A stretch of DNA of 25,284 nucleotides from CAZRIP01 sp964600165 (lineage in GTDB: Bacteria; Elusimicrobiota; Elusimicrobia; UBA1565; UBA9628). Shown in pieces: positions 1 through 7,578 of this stretch. The DNA lies in NCBI GenBank assembly GCA_964600165.1, contig CAZRIP010000051.1, positions 1-25,284 of the forward strand, given 5' to 3'. The notes under the pieces are model-generated. The model had not been told where the DNA came from, made no database searches, and saw nothing but the letters and a program-made list of their open reading frames with translations. A program made the translations under genes and the position numbers. Position 1 is the stretch's first letter; each line of letters opens with the position of its first letter.

Positions 1-414
1 GCCGCCTCGGCCAGCGCCGGCGTCCAAGTCGCCGTCTCGACGGATCCAGTCCCGGCCGGCCTTCCGCGGCTCTCCGAAGAGGCGCTGCCCGAGGGCTACG
101 TCCAGGAAAACGGCTATGCGTTCGCCCCGCTTTACCGCGTCACGCAGCCGCCCCGTCTGCTCAAGCCCCTCGAGCTCAAATACCCCGAGCGCGCCCGCGA
201 GTTCCAGAAGGAAGGCGTCGTGATCCTCGAGGTCGACGTCGACGCGCAAGGCCGCGTGATCTCGGCCCGCGTCGTCGAGGAGCCGGGTTGGGGCTTCGGC
301 GAGGCCGCGCTCAAGGCGATCCGCGAGGCCGTCTTCACCCCGGCGCGCATCGGAGAGACGGCGGTGCCCGTCCGCTACCGCGTCCCCATACGCTTCAAGA
401 TGGACTTCAGCTGA
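1..414 (+). CDS. tonB: Energy transducer TonB, C-terminal part (5' end outside window)
   Basis: The frame is open from the first base to the TGA at 412-414, giving 137 residues with no start in view, so the gene begins upstream. The last ~85 residues are a TonB C-terminal domain: a proline-containing run (TQPPRLLKPLELKYPERARE), then GVVILEVDVDAQGRV, a helix with EAALKAIREAVFTPA, and a closing strand VPVRYRVPIRF. TonB proteins span the inner membrane and pass proton-motive-force energy to outer-membrane receptors through this domain. The receptor gene starts 7 bases downstream, so the two are very probably co-transcribed and may be dedicated partners. The membrane anchor and proline-rich spacer cannot be seen. 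An internal ATG at 220 would cut the domain and is not the start. Confidence 0.88.
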   Translation, partial: AASASAGVQVAVSTDPVPAGLPRLSEEALPEGYVQENGYAFAPLYRVTQPPRLLKPLELKYPERAREFQKEGVVILEVDVDAQGRVISARVVEEPGWGFGEAALKAIREAVFTPARIGETAVPVRYRVPIRFKMDFS

Positions 415-421
415 ACGGCGC

Positions 422-2731
422 GTGAAAAGCCCGGCGCTTTTGCTCTTGGCGCTGCTGCTCCCTCCCTCCGCGCTCGCTCAGACTGGAACGGTGACCGGAC
501 GCGTCTTCCAAAAGGGCTCCAAGAACGCCGTCCCGACGGCCGAGGTCATGCTGCTGCGCACGAAGTTCCACACGTGGAGCGCCCTCGACGGCCGCTTCAC
601 GCTCAAGGACGTCCCGCCCGGCGATTACGAGCTGACGGCCGTCGGCGGCGGATTCCTGCCCTCGTCGACGCAGGCGGTCCACGTCGACGCCGGGTTGACG
701 ACCGACGTCGAGGTGCTGCTCGACACGCCGTTCTTCCAAGGCGACGAGATCCTGGTAAAGGGCCAGCGCGCGAAATCCGTCGGCCAGCAGGGGCTGACGC
801 GCGAGGAGCTCAAGAAGATCCCCGGCTCCTTCGACGACCCGCTGCGCGGCCTGCAGGTCCTGCCCGGCGTGGCCTCGCCCAACGACTTCGCGACGACGTT
901 CCTGCTCGACGGAAGCGACCAATACGACAACGCCGTCCTGGTCGACGGCGTTCCGGTGGACCTGCCGTTCCATCTGGGAGGCTTCGTCTCGACGATCCAT
1001 CCGGACGCGATCAAGTCGGCGGACGTCTATTCCGCCGGCTTCGGGCCGCGCTACGGCGACGCGATCGGCGGCGCGCTGGAGGTGACGACGCGCGAGCCGC
1101 GGCGCGACCGCTTCGCCGCGGACCTCAACTTCAACCCGATCCTGCCGGACGCGATGCTCGAGGCGCCCCTCCCCGGCAACGGCGGGATCATGGTCGCGGC
1201 GCGGCGCAGCTACTTCGACATTTTGCTGCATCACATCAAGGACCTGACCGTCGTCCCGGTCTTCGAGGACGGCATCGTCAAGGTCAGCTACGACCTCGAC
1301 AATCGAGGCATCCTGGCCGTGACGGCGCTCGGCGCCACCGACGGCTTCGCCGTCGACAACGGCGCGAACACGAACGGCGGCCAGAGCACCAACTTCTTCA
1401 AGCACCTCACGCGCGAGTTCACCGATTGGAAATGGTACTGGACCGACGACGTGAAGACGGACTTCACGCTCTATCACGGCGCCGACGGACTGTCGAGCGT
1501 CGACGAGGAGTTCTCCCAGCCGAACCCTCCGCAGATCAACGACGTCGGGCTCACGAAGCAGCTTTGGGGCGCGCGCGGGCAGGCCGACGTCGAGTGGCTG
1601 CCGTGGCTCAAGACGACGCTCGGCGGAAACTACGAGGACAACAAGTTCTCCGGCTCGGCTTTGTATCAGAACTACATCGACCAGGAGAACGAGAGCGCGG
1701 GGCAGATCGTCAACCGCGAGTCGCTGACGGGGACTTTTCAGACCGTGTCGGGCTACGTCGACCAGAAGATCCGCGTCTTCGAGCCGTTGTGGATCAGCCT
1801 CGGCGGCCGCGTCGACGAGCGCATCGTGGCCGAGAACTTCTTCGACGTCGGCGTCTCGACGTTCATCGGCGCCGCGAGGACGCGCGAGACGCACGTCTCG
1901 CCGCGCGCCTCGTTCGAGCTCGCGCTCGGGGCCAAGACGAAGCTGCGCGGCTCGTGGGGGCAGTACTACCAATGGCCCTCGCTCGACACGCCGCCATTCG
2001 ACGTGCTCGTCAATCCCGGACTCAGGGCGGAGTCGGCCCATCATTACGTGGTGGGCCTCGAGCGCGACCTGCCCGGCGACGTATTCGCGCGGGTCGAGGG
2101 TTTTTACAAGACCATGAACAATCTCATCGTCGATCCGACGCCCGACGTCAACAACGAGAACCAGCACCTCCTCGTCGTCGGCCCGTCGCAGCTGCAAAAT
2201 ACCGGCCGCGGCTGGGCGAAAGGCGGCGAGTTCTTCGTGCGCAAGAAGGTGGGCAGCCGCTTCGTCGGCTGGGCCAGCTACACCTACGAGAGGTCGTGGC
2301 GGACGCTGGCGCCCGGGCAGCCCCAGATCCCGGCCGCTTACGACCAGAACAACATCATGACGATCCTCGGCTCGTACCAATTCTCCCGGCGCTGGGAGTT
2401 CAGCGCGAAGTGGAACTCCCACTCCGGCAACCCGTACACGCCGCTCGAGGAAGTCATCAACGTCGGCGGCGGCAATCACGGCGTCTACGGGCCCGTCTAT
2501 TCGGCCCGGCTGCCGTCCTACCAGCGCCTGGACCTGCGCTTGACCAAGACCGTCGTCAAGAAGTCATGGACGATCTCGTACTACTTCGACATCATCAACG
2601 CCACCAACCACGCGAACGTCCTCAATATCCGGTACTTCTCGAGCAGCAACAACGGCCACGCGACGGTGACGCCTCAGGTCGACAAGGAGCTCCCGCTGAT
2701 CCCGTTTTTCGGGATCCGCTGTCAATACTGA
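422..2731 (+). CDS. TonB-dependent outer-membrane receptor with N-terminal carboxypeptidase-regulatory-like domain
   Basis: This 769-residue protein starts at a GTG placed 7 bases after the tonB stop. Residues 1-19 form a signal peptide ending in ALAQ. Residues ~20-105 form a carboxypeptidase-regulatory-like beta domain (GTVTGRVFQKGSKNAVPTAE, then DGRFTLKDVPPGDYELTA). Residues ~120-225 are the plug: LQVLPGVASPNDFATTFLLDG, VLVDGVPVDLPFHLGG, then GFGPRYGDAIGGALEVTTREP. The rest is alternating barrel strands ending in aromatic-rich segments and a terminal Tyr. The family imports large or scarce nutrients, or exports products, across the outer membrane with TonB energy. The substrate cannot be told from sequence. 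The stop overlaps the next start by one base (TGATG). Confidence 0.93.
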   Translation: MKSPALLLLALLLPPSALAQTGTVTGRVFQKGSKNAVPTAEVMLLRTKFHTWSALDGRFTLKDVPPGDYELTAVGGGFLPSSTQAVHVDAGLTTDVEVLLDTPFFQGDEILVKGQRAKSVGQQGLTREELKKIPGSFDDPLRGLQVLPGVASPNDFATTFLLDGSDQYDNAVLVDGVPVDLPFHLGGFVSTIHPDAIKSADVYSAGFGPRYGDAIGGALEVTTREPRRDRFAADLNFNPILPDAMLEAPLPGNGGIMVAARRSYFDILLHHIKDLTVVPVFEDGIVKVSYDLDNRGILAVTALGATDGFAVDNGANTNGGQSTNFFKHLTREFTDWKWYWTDDVKTDFTLYHGADGLSSVDEEFSQPNPPQINDVGLTKQLWGARGQADVEWLPWLKTTLGGNYEDNKFSGSALYQNYIDQENESAGQIVNRESLTGTFQTVSGYVDQKIRVFEPLWISLGGRVDERIVAENFFDVGVSTFIGAARTRETHVSPRASFELALGAKTKLRGSWGQYYQWPSLDTPPFDVLVNPGLRAESAHHYVVGLERDLPGDVFARVEGFYKTMNNLIVDPTPDVNNENQHLLVVGPSQLQNTGRGWAKGGEFFVRKKVGSRFVGWASYTYERSWRTLAPGQPQIPAAYDQNNIMTILGSYQFSRRWEFSAKWNSHSGNPYTPLEEVINVGGGNHGVYGPVYSARLPSYQRLDLRLTKTVVKKSWTISYYFDIINATNHANVLNIRYFSSSNNGHATVTPQVDKELPLIPFFGIRCQY

Positions 2732-3492
2732 TGACTCCATCGCGCGTCGCCTTCGCGAGCGCCGTCTTGGCGTGCGGGCTCATCGCCGCGGCGTCGGCCG
2801 CGACGAAACTCGAGATCCTCGAGACCGACCCGGCCTCGCCCGCCGCGCTCGGCAAGTGGGAGAACTTCTCTTTGCATGTCGCTTGCCGGTCGGACGCGCC
2901 CGTACGCCTTCGCGGCCGGACTTATCTCGGCGCGACGGAGGTCCTCGGGCCCCAGAGCGGGATGCCGTCGTGCGGTCCGGGATCGACGGACGCGCTGCTG
3001 TGGTTCTCTCACGTCGACGCCGCCCGCGGCGACCGCGTCGTCGTGCAGGCAGCCGAGGAAAGCGGCGCCCCGATCGGTCCCCAGGCCGCGCTCGCCGTCG
3101 ACGTCCAGTGGTCGGGCGTCCAGCCTTCGAGCCAGCGGTCCGCGCCCGATTGGCTGGCGCGGCTGCGGGCCGATGAGAAAGCGCGCCAAGACGCGGCTTA
3201 TAAAGCCTACATGAACCGCTCCTGGCCGCCGTGGACGAATCTCTTGCTGTTCGCCCTCGTTCTCGGCGTGCCGGGCTACTTCATCCTGCAAGTGCTCGCG
3301 CTGACGCGCTTGCGCGGAGGCTGGCGGCTGGCCGCCGCTCTGCCGCTTCTCCCGATGACGGCCGTCGTGCTCTATACGATATATGCCTATTCCCGGGGCA
3401 GCAACCTCTTCCCGCTCGTCCTGATCTTCACCGGCCTGCCGGCGGCGATCTATTTGTCGGCGCTCTTATTTTTGTACCCTGCGACATCATGA
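2731..3492 (+). CDS. Hypothetical exported protein with three C-terminal membrane helices
   Basis: I do not recognise this family. The protein has 253 residues. An N-terminal signal-like hydrophobic segment (residues ~7-23, ending ASA) is followed by a ~130-residue soluble part of beta-rich look containing a Cys pair (C51, C81). A charged linker (LRADEKARQDAAYKAY) leads to three hydrophobic helices at about 169-190, 199-220 and 226-248. The ATG overlaps the receptor stop by one base (TGATG), and its own stop overlaps the uppP start by four (ATGA), so it is translated as part of the same operon. The soluble part probably faces the periplasm. A role next to the receptor or in envelope assembly is only inference from position. 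Confidence 0.75.
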   Translation: MTPSRVAFASAVLACGLIAAASAATKLEILETDPASPAALGKWENFSLHVACRSDAPVRLRGRTYLGATEVLGPQSGMPSCGPGSTDALLWFSHVDAARGDRVVVQAAEESGAPIGPQAALAVDVQWSGVQPSSQRSAPDWLARLRADEKARQDAAYKAYMNRSWPPWTNLLLFALVLGVPGYFILQVLALTRLRGGWRLAAALPLLPMTAVVLYTIYAYSRGSNLFPLVLIFTGLPAAIYLSALLFLYPATS

Positions 3493-4304
3493 CGAGCGTT
3501 CAGGTCGTCCTGCTCGCGGTCATCCAGGGCATGGCCGAACTGCTCCCGGTCTCGAGCTCCGCGCACGTGATCGTGGCCGAGACGCTGATGGGCCTCGACC
3601 CGTCCTCGCCGCGCATGACGTTCCTGCTCGTGATGCTCCACGCGGGCACGACTTTCGCCGTGATCCTTTATTTCTGGTCCCGCTGGAAGCGCCGGCTGAC
3701 GCTCGAGAACCTCAAGGGGCTTGCGATCGCGACGCTCGCCACGGGCGTCGTCGGGCTCGTCTTGAAAAAGCTCATCGAGAAGGTCTGGCTGCGCGGCTCG
3801 GGGAAAGAGGAGATCGAGGCGTTGTTCTCGAACCTGCCGCTCATGGCCTTTTCGCTGGCGGCGGCCGGCGCGCTCATCCTTTGGGCGTCGCGCGAAGAGG
3901 CCGGCGGCGGCCCCGAGGTTTCTTCCGGCCAAGCGGCCCGCATCGGGCTCGTCCAGGGACTCTGCCTGCCGTTTCGCGGCTTCTCGCGGTCGGGCGCGAC
4001 GATCTCGACGGCGCTTCTTTCGGGCGTTTCCCGCGCGACGGCGGAGGACTTCAGCTTCGCGCTGGCCGTGATCCTCACGCCTCCCGTCGTCGCCCGTGAG
4101 GCGCTGCGCCTGCGCCGCGCGTCCGCCGTCCTCGACTCGGCCGCGTTCGCGCCGGGCCTGCTCGGCATGGCCGTGAGCTTTTTCGCGGGGCTGCTCGCGC
4201 TGCGCTGGCTTTCGAGCTGGCTCGAGAGCGGGCGCTGGCGCTATTTCGGCTACTACTGCCTGGCCGCCGCCGCGGGCGTGCTGGCTTTAGCGCGGCTGGG
4301 GTAG
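3489..4304 (+). CDS. uppP: Undecaprenyl-diphosphatase UppP (BacA family)
   Basis: Removes a phosphate from undecaprenyl diphosphate to regenerate the lipid carrier used for peptidoglycan and other envelope glycans; an integral inner-membrane enzyme. The 271 residues fit the family length. The first signature is at residues 13-26 (QGMAELLPVSSSAH, usual form EGLTEFLPVSSTGH). The second is at ~161-172 (PFRGFSRSGATI). Several long hydrophobic helices surround them. The first acidic residue of motif 1 is Gln here, which the family's E/QxxxE pattern allows, and the usual Gly before the motif His is Ala. The ATG at 3489 is chosen because it opens the family N-terminus and overlaps the upstream stop by four bases. 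A longer in-frame start at 3231 would read through the upstream gene and is rejected. Confidence 0.9.
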   Translation: MTSVQVVLLAVIQGMAELLPVSSSAHVIVAETLMGLDPSSPRMTFLLVMLHAGTTFAVILYFWSRWKRRLTLENLKGLAIATLATGVVGLVLKKLIEKVWLRGSGKEEIEALFSNLPLMAFSLAAAGALILWASREEAGGGPEVSSGQAARIGLVQGLCLPFRGFSRSGATISTALLSGVSRATAEDFSFALAVILTPPVVAREALRLRRASAVLDSAAFAPGLLGMAVSFFAGLLALRWLSSWLESGRWRYFGYYCLAAAAGVLALARLG

Positions 4305-4316
4305 CGGCTTTCTCCG

Positions 4317-4511
4317 ATGGGCAAGTACACGGGGATGACGACGCTCGACCGGCTCGTGGCCGCCGGCAAGCTCCACGATTTCGAGCACGCCGTGAAAGCC
4401 GGAGCCCGCAAGTCCGCCATCGAGATCCTGCAGAGCGTCGAGTTGACCGAGGAGCAGGCCGTCGTCGTCTACGAGGGCGCGGCCCGGCTCAAGCGCAACC
4501 TCGGCGCCTAG
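4317..4511 (+). CDS. Small hypothetical protein, 64 aa
   Basis: A short protein beginning MGKYTGMTTLDRLVAAGKLHDF with an alpha-helical, charged body (SAIEILQSVELTEEQAVVVYEG) and no signal peptide or membrane segment. It lies 12 bases after uppP on the same strand and is probably in that transcript. An alternative ATG seven codons in (4335) would give MTTLDRLVAAGKLHDFEHA, which looks like the natural start of a compact helical protein. Codon use matches the neighbours, with nearly all third positions G or C, so it is very likely translated. Function unknown. Confidence 0.7.
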   Translation: MGKYTGMTTLDRLVAAGKLHDFEHAVKAGARKSAIEILQSVELTEEQAVVVYEGAARLKRNLGA

Positions 4512-4524
4512 CTCTCCAATATGG

Positions 4525-4530
4525 TATCCT
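4525..4530 (+). promoter_or_regulatory. Possible -10 box (TATCCT) upstream of the small ORF/lpxL pair
   Basis: TATCCT lies in the gap after the 64-aa gene. A start of transcription about 7 bases on would give a leader of roughly 70 nt before the small ORF at 4606. No convincing -35 element is visible, so this is a weak call. Confidence 0.3.
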
Positions 4531-4605
4531 AGTCGTACGTCGCGCCCCTCCAAGCACCGTCCTGACACCACGCGGCTTGTTGCTGACGTTCAGGAGCCAA
4601 GCCGA

Positions 4606-4758
4606 ATGAAGATACTCTTGCGCCAGTGCCAGGCCCTCACCCTCGCCGGCACGTACTCTCCCTCGCACCGCTGCCTCAAGCGCAGCGGACTGCGGAAGAT
4701 CGGGGCGATCCTTCTCTGCACGCACCATCGCGCCCTCGCCGGGAGAGTCCGGGGCTAG
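4606..4758 (+). CDS. Small ORF, 50 aa, abutting the acyltransferase start
   Basis: ATG at 4606 to TAG at 4756-4758, 50 residues, starting MKILLRQCQALTLAGTYSPS. It is basic, with three cysteines and no clear signal peptide. About 45 of its 50 third codon positions are G or C while second positions are mixed, the same periodicity as neighbouring genes, which argues for real translation. A GGAG sequence lies about ten bases upstream. It ends two bases before the GTG of the acyltransferase, an arrangement typical of translational coupling, so it could be a coupling leader or a small partner protein. No known family was recognised; YidD was considered and does not fit. Confidence 0.5.
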   Translation: MKILLRQCQALTLAGTYSPSHRCLKRSGLRKIGAILLCTHHRALAGRVRG

Positions 4759-4760
4759 CC

Positions 4761-5666
4761 GTGGCCAAGCGCGAGCTGCCGGGCTGGCAAGCGGCCCCCT
4801 TGATCGCTCTTCTGAGCGCGCTCGGGCTCTTCGCCACGATGCTGCCGCGGCGCGTCGAAGTCTCTCTCGGCCGCTTCCTCGGGCGGGTCGTGTTCCGCGC
4901 GCGGCTTTTCAAGCGCGGCGTCGTCGAGGCGAACCTCGCGCGCTGCTTTCCGAGGCTCGACGGCGCCTCACGGCTTTCGCTCGTCCGGCGCAACTACGAG
5001 CACTACGGCGTGCTGCTCTTCGAGTACATGCACTTCTTCTCCCCGATCAAGAGCCATTGGCGCCGCTACGTGCCGACCGCCGCGCGCGCCGAAGGGCTGG
5101 AGAATTGGCGCAAAGCGCACGCGCGCGGCAAGGGCGTCATCTTTTTCTGCTCGCACCTCGGCTCCTGGGAGGCGGGCGCGGCCGCGATCGCGCTCAACGG
5201 GGTCCCGGCGACGGTCGTCACGACCAAGCTGACGCCGCGCTGGCTCCATGAAAAGATCACGGCGAGCCGCGCCTCCGTCGGCATGGACGCGGCGTTCCAC
5301 CCGGGCTCGATGATCGCGGTGATCAAGACGCTGCGCCGGGGCGGCACGGTGGCGTTCATGAACGACCAATACGCCCGCCCGCCCATGGGAATGCCCGTGG
5401 TCTTCTTCAAGACGCGCGTCGACACGCTTTCGGTCATCGGCCCGCTGGCGCGGCGCACCGGCGCGGCCGTGCTGCCGCTCCACACGTTCCGCGCGCCCGA
5501 CGGCACGACGATCGGCCGCATCGAGCCCGAGTTCGACCTCGGCGAGGCCTCCGACGACGCGCGGGCCGCCACGCAGCGCGTCGCCAGCCGCGTCGAGCGC
5601 TGGGTCCGCGGCAACCCCGAGCAATGGCTTTGGATGCACCGTCGCTTCAAGAACCTCACCGCGTAA
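4761..5666 (+). CDS. Lysophospholipid/lipid A acyltransferase, LpxL/HtrB family
   Basis: Transfers a secondary acyl chain to a lipid A precursor at the inner membrane; the family also contains other lysophospholipid acyltransferases. From the GTG at 4761 it has 301 residues, the usual length. A hydrophobic N-terminal helix lies at ~11-29 (AAPLIALLSALGLFATML). The catalytic HX4E motif is H122 to E127 within SHLGSWEAG. NDQYARPPMGMPVVFF follows at ~201-216, and the C-terminal signature PEQWLWMHRRFK at ~286-297. An in-frame ATG at 4626 would add a proline- and arginine-rich stretch unlike the family and overlap the small ORF, so I prefer GTG 4761. It implies a lipopolysaccharide-bearing outer membrane. 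Confidence 0.88.
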   Translation: MAKRELPGWQAAPLIALLSALGLFATMLPRRVEVSLGRFLGRVVFRARLFKRGVVEANLARCFPRLDGASRLSLVRRNYEHYGVLLFEYMHFFSPIKSHWRRYVPTAARAEGLENWRKAHARGKGVIFFCSHLGSWEAGAAAIALNGVPATVVTTKLTPRWLHEKITASRASVGMDAAFHPGSMIAVIKTLRRGGTVAFMNDQYARPPMGMPVVFFKTRVDTLSVIGPLARRTGAAVLPLHTFRAPDGTTIGRIEPEFDLGEASDDARAATQRVASRVERWVRGNPEQWLWMHRRFKNLTA

Positions 5667-5670
5667 CTAC

Positions 5671-5676
5671 AAGGAA
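5671..5676 (+). promoter_or_regulatory. Ribosome binding site AAGGAA of the helicase gene
   Basis: AAGGAA sits four bases before the ATG at 5681. It selects that start over an in-frame ATG at 5624, which lies inside the acyltransferase gene. Confidence 0.65.
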
Positions 5677-5680
5677 ACTC

Positions 5681-6898
5681 ATGAGCTTCGACCAGTTCCA
5701 TTTCGATCCCAAGATCGCCGCCGGCGTCCACGCGCGCGGCTTCACCACGCCGACGCCGATCCAAGCGCAGGCGATCCCGAAAGTCCTCGAGGGCCGCGAC
5801 GTCCTCGGCCTAGCGCAGACGGGCACGGGCAAGACCGCCGCTTTCGCGCTGCCGATCCTCCAGCGCCTCATCACCGGGCCGCGCGGCAAGATCCGCGCGC
5901 TCATCTTGGCGCCGACGCGCGAGCTCGCCGAGCAGACGCACGTCGCCTTCGGCCAGCTCGGCCGGGAGACGGGGCTGCGCAGCGCCACGGTCTACGGCGG
6001 CGTCTCGATGCGCCCCCAGCAGCAGGCGCTCAAGGGCCACGCCGAGATCGCAGTCGCTTGCCCCGGCCGGCTGCTCGATCACCTCGGCCAGGGCACGGCG
6101 GACCTGTCTCACGTCGAGGTCGTCGTCCTCGACGAGGCGGACCAGATGCTCGACATGGGCTTTCTGCCGGACATGCGCAAGATCATGGCGCGGCTGCCGC
6201 GGCAGCGCCAGACCCTCCTTTTCTCGGCGACGATGCCCGAGGAGATCCGCAAGCTCGCGCACGAATGGCTGCGCGAGCCGGCGACGGTGCAGATCGGCCG
6301 CCTCGAGCCGGTCACGACGGTGAGCCACTACCTCTATCCCGTCGTCGAGCACCTCAAGACCGATCTGCTGCTCGAGCTGCTGAAAAAAACGGGCGGAGGC
6401 TCGGTCTTGATCTTCACGCGCACCAAGCACCGCGCCAAAAGGCTCGACCAGCGTCTGCAGAAGGCGGGCTTCTCGGCCGCGTCGCTGCAGGGCAACCTCT
6501 CGCAGAACCGCCGCAAGCAGGCGCTGGACGGCTTTCGCGACGGGAAGTACGACTTCTTGGTGGCCACCGACATCGCCGCGCGCGGCATCGACGTGTCCCA
6601 AATCTCGCATGTGATCAACTTCGACATCCCGAACACGCCCGAGGCCTACACTCACCGCATCGGCCGCACCGGCCGCGCGGCCAAGACCGGCGACGCGTTC
6701 ACGCTCGTCACGGATCAGGACTCGTCGATGGTCAAGCAGATCGAGCGGCGCCTCGGCCGGCCGATCGAGCGACGCACGCTGGAAGGCTTCAATTACCGCC
6801 AGGCCGCGGCGCACGGCGCGCATCACGCTCCGGCGCATCACGGGCACAAGCCGCTGCAGGGCGAGCGCAGCCACTCCCGGCGGCGCTGGCGCCGCTAG
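5681..6898 (+). CDS. rhlE: DEAD-box RNA helicase, RhlE-like
   Basis: ATP-dependent RNA helicase of 405 residues with the full motif set in order: Q motif (TPTPIQAQAIP, ~23-33), Walker A AQTGTGKT (45-52), APTRELAEQ (77-85), GG (~106), DEAD (151-154), SAT (~182), LIFTRTKHRAKRL, motif V ATDIAARGID and motif VI HRIGRTGRAAKTGD. The C-terminal tail is short, rich in His and then Arg, and likely binds RNA. Such proteins unwind short duplexes in ribosome assembly and mRNA turnover. The RhlE assignment rests on the compact core plus basic tail; a RhlB- or CsdA-like role cannot be excluded. The stop is followed by a gap containing a perfect inverted repeat. Confidence 0.92.
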   Translation: MSFDQFHFDPKIAAGVHARGFTTPTPIQAQAIPKVLEGRDVLGLAQTGTGKTAAFALPILQRLITGPRGKIRALILAPTRELAEQTHVAFGQLGRETGLRSATVYGGVSMRPQQQALKGHAEIAVACPGRLLDHLGQGTADLSHVEVVVLDEADQMLDMGFLPDMRKIMARLPRQRQTLLFSATMPEEIRKLAHEWLREPATVQIGRLEPVTTVSHYLYPVVEHLKTDLLLELLKKTGGGSVLIFTRTKHRAKRLDQRLQKAGFSAASLQGNLSQNRRKQALDGFRDGKYDFLVATDIAARGIDVSQISHVINFDIPNTPEAYTHRIGRTGRAAKTGDAFTLVTDQDSSMVKQIERRLGRPIERRTLEGFNYRQAAAHGAHHAPAHHGHKPLQGERSHSRRRWRR

Positions 6899-6925
6899 CA
6901 ACGCGCCCGGTCCGAGGTTCTGAAA

Positions 6926-6953
6926 TACTTCTTTGCATTAACGCAAAGAAGTA
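6926..6953. repeat. Perfect 11-bp inverted repeat (stem-loop) between helicase and GNAT genes
   Basis: Arms TACTTCTTTGC (6926-6936) and GCAAAGAAGTA (6943-6953) are exact reverse complements around the 6-nt loop ATTAAC. The element is strikingly AT-rich for this genome. No T-run follows on the + strand (AAAAGGG instead), and only TATTTC follows on the - strand, so it is not a textbook terminator. It could end the helicase transcript, act as an operator, or be a dispersed palindromic repeat. Confidence 0.75.
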
Positions 6954-6994
6954 AAAGGGCGCCTGCCTCCTGTCGGCACCTGCGCTCTAAATCA

Positions 6995-7000
6995 TAAAAT
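6995..7000 (+). promoter_or_regulatory. -10 box TAAAAT of the GNAT gene, leaderless distance
   Basis: TAAAAT ends 8 bases before the ATG at 7009, so transcription would begin at or next to the start codon. No Shine-Dalgarno sequence is present between them. Confidence 0.5.
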
Positions 7001-7008
7001 CCCCGCTG

Positions 7009-7578
7009 ATGGTCTCCTTCAAGGAGTTGTCTTCCGCGACTTGGGCCGACTACGAGACCCTCATGGGCCCGAAGGGCGGCTGCGGGGGCTGCTGGTGCAT
7101 GTCGTGGCGCCTGCCGCGCTCCGGCGCCGAATGGGATAAGAACAAGGGCGAGCCCAACCGCCGCGCGATGAAGAAGCTCGTCGCCCAAGGCAAGGCGCGC
7201 GGGCTGCTCGCTTACGAGGACGGCGAGCCCGTCGCCTGGTGCTCGTTCGGCCCGAAGCAAGACTACTCCCGCTTGGCCAAGACGAAATCCTACGTCACGG
7301 CGGACGCCGACGGAGTCTGGTCCGCCACCTGCTTTCTGGTGCGCAAGGACCGGCGCGGACGAGGTCTAGCCGCCAAGCTGCTCGCCGCGGCGGCGAAGAT
7401 CGCGCGCGAGAACGGCGCGCGCGCGATGGAGGGCTACCCCGCGACCAAGACCAAAGCCGGGGCGAAGCTCCCCGCCGCCTTCGTGTGGACCGGTCCGGAG
7501 CCGATCTTTCAACGCTGCGGCTTCGAGGAGATCCAGCGGCTGTCGTGGTCGCGCCCCGTCTATCGCAAAAAGCTCTAG
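7009..7578 (+). CDS. GNAT-family N-acetyltransferase with Cys-rich N-terminal motif
   Basis: This 189-residue cytosolic protein carries an acetyl-CoA binding GNAT core: AWCSFGPKQDY in the central strand, then VWSATCFLVRKDRRGRGLAAKLL (~105-127), where RRGRGLA forms the pyrophosphate loop. The N-terminus holds PKGGCGGCWCMSWR with C25, C28 and C30, a signature of a poorly characterised GNAT subfamily. The C-terminus ends with FQRCGFEEIQRLSWSRPVYRK, typical of GNATs. The substrate is unknown. The gene stands alone: its likely promoter is 8 bases upstream, and its end overlaps the oppositely transcribed peptidase gene by four bases (7575-7578). Confidence 0.85.
   Translation: MVSFKELSSATWADYETLMGPKGGCGGCWCMSWRLPRSGAEWDKNKGEPNRRAMKKLVAQGKARGLLAYEDGEPVAWCSFGPKQDYSRLAKTKSYVTADADGVWSATCFLVRKDRRGRGLAAKLLAAAAKIARENGARAMEGYPATKTKAGAKLPAAFVWTGPEPIFQRCGFEEIQRLSWSRPVYRKKL

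Noticed and set aside
407..2479. A 690-codon open frame on the minus strand opposite the TonB-dependent receptor
   Set aside because: It is an antisense shadow created by high GC at third positions; its translation is low-complexity (Arg, Val, Glu, Asp) with no domain, and the plus strand holds a clear receptor.
4606..4758. The 50-aa ORF as a YidD membrane-insertion factor
   Set aside because: It has cysteines and a YSPS segment but lacks the YidD core (SPxxGPxCRFxPTCSxYA).
4626..4760. An N-terminal extension of the acyltransferase from an ATG at 4626
   Set aside because: The added residues are Pro/Arg-rich and unlike the family; another frame of the same stretch has better coding bias (the 50-aa ORF), and GTG 4761 gives the normal length.
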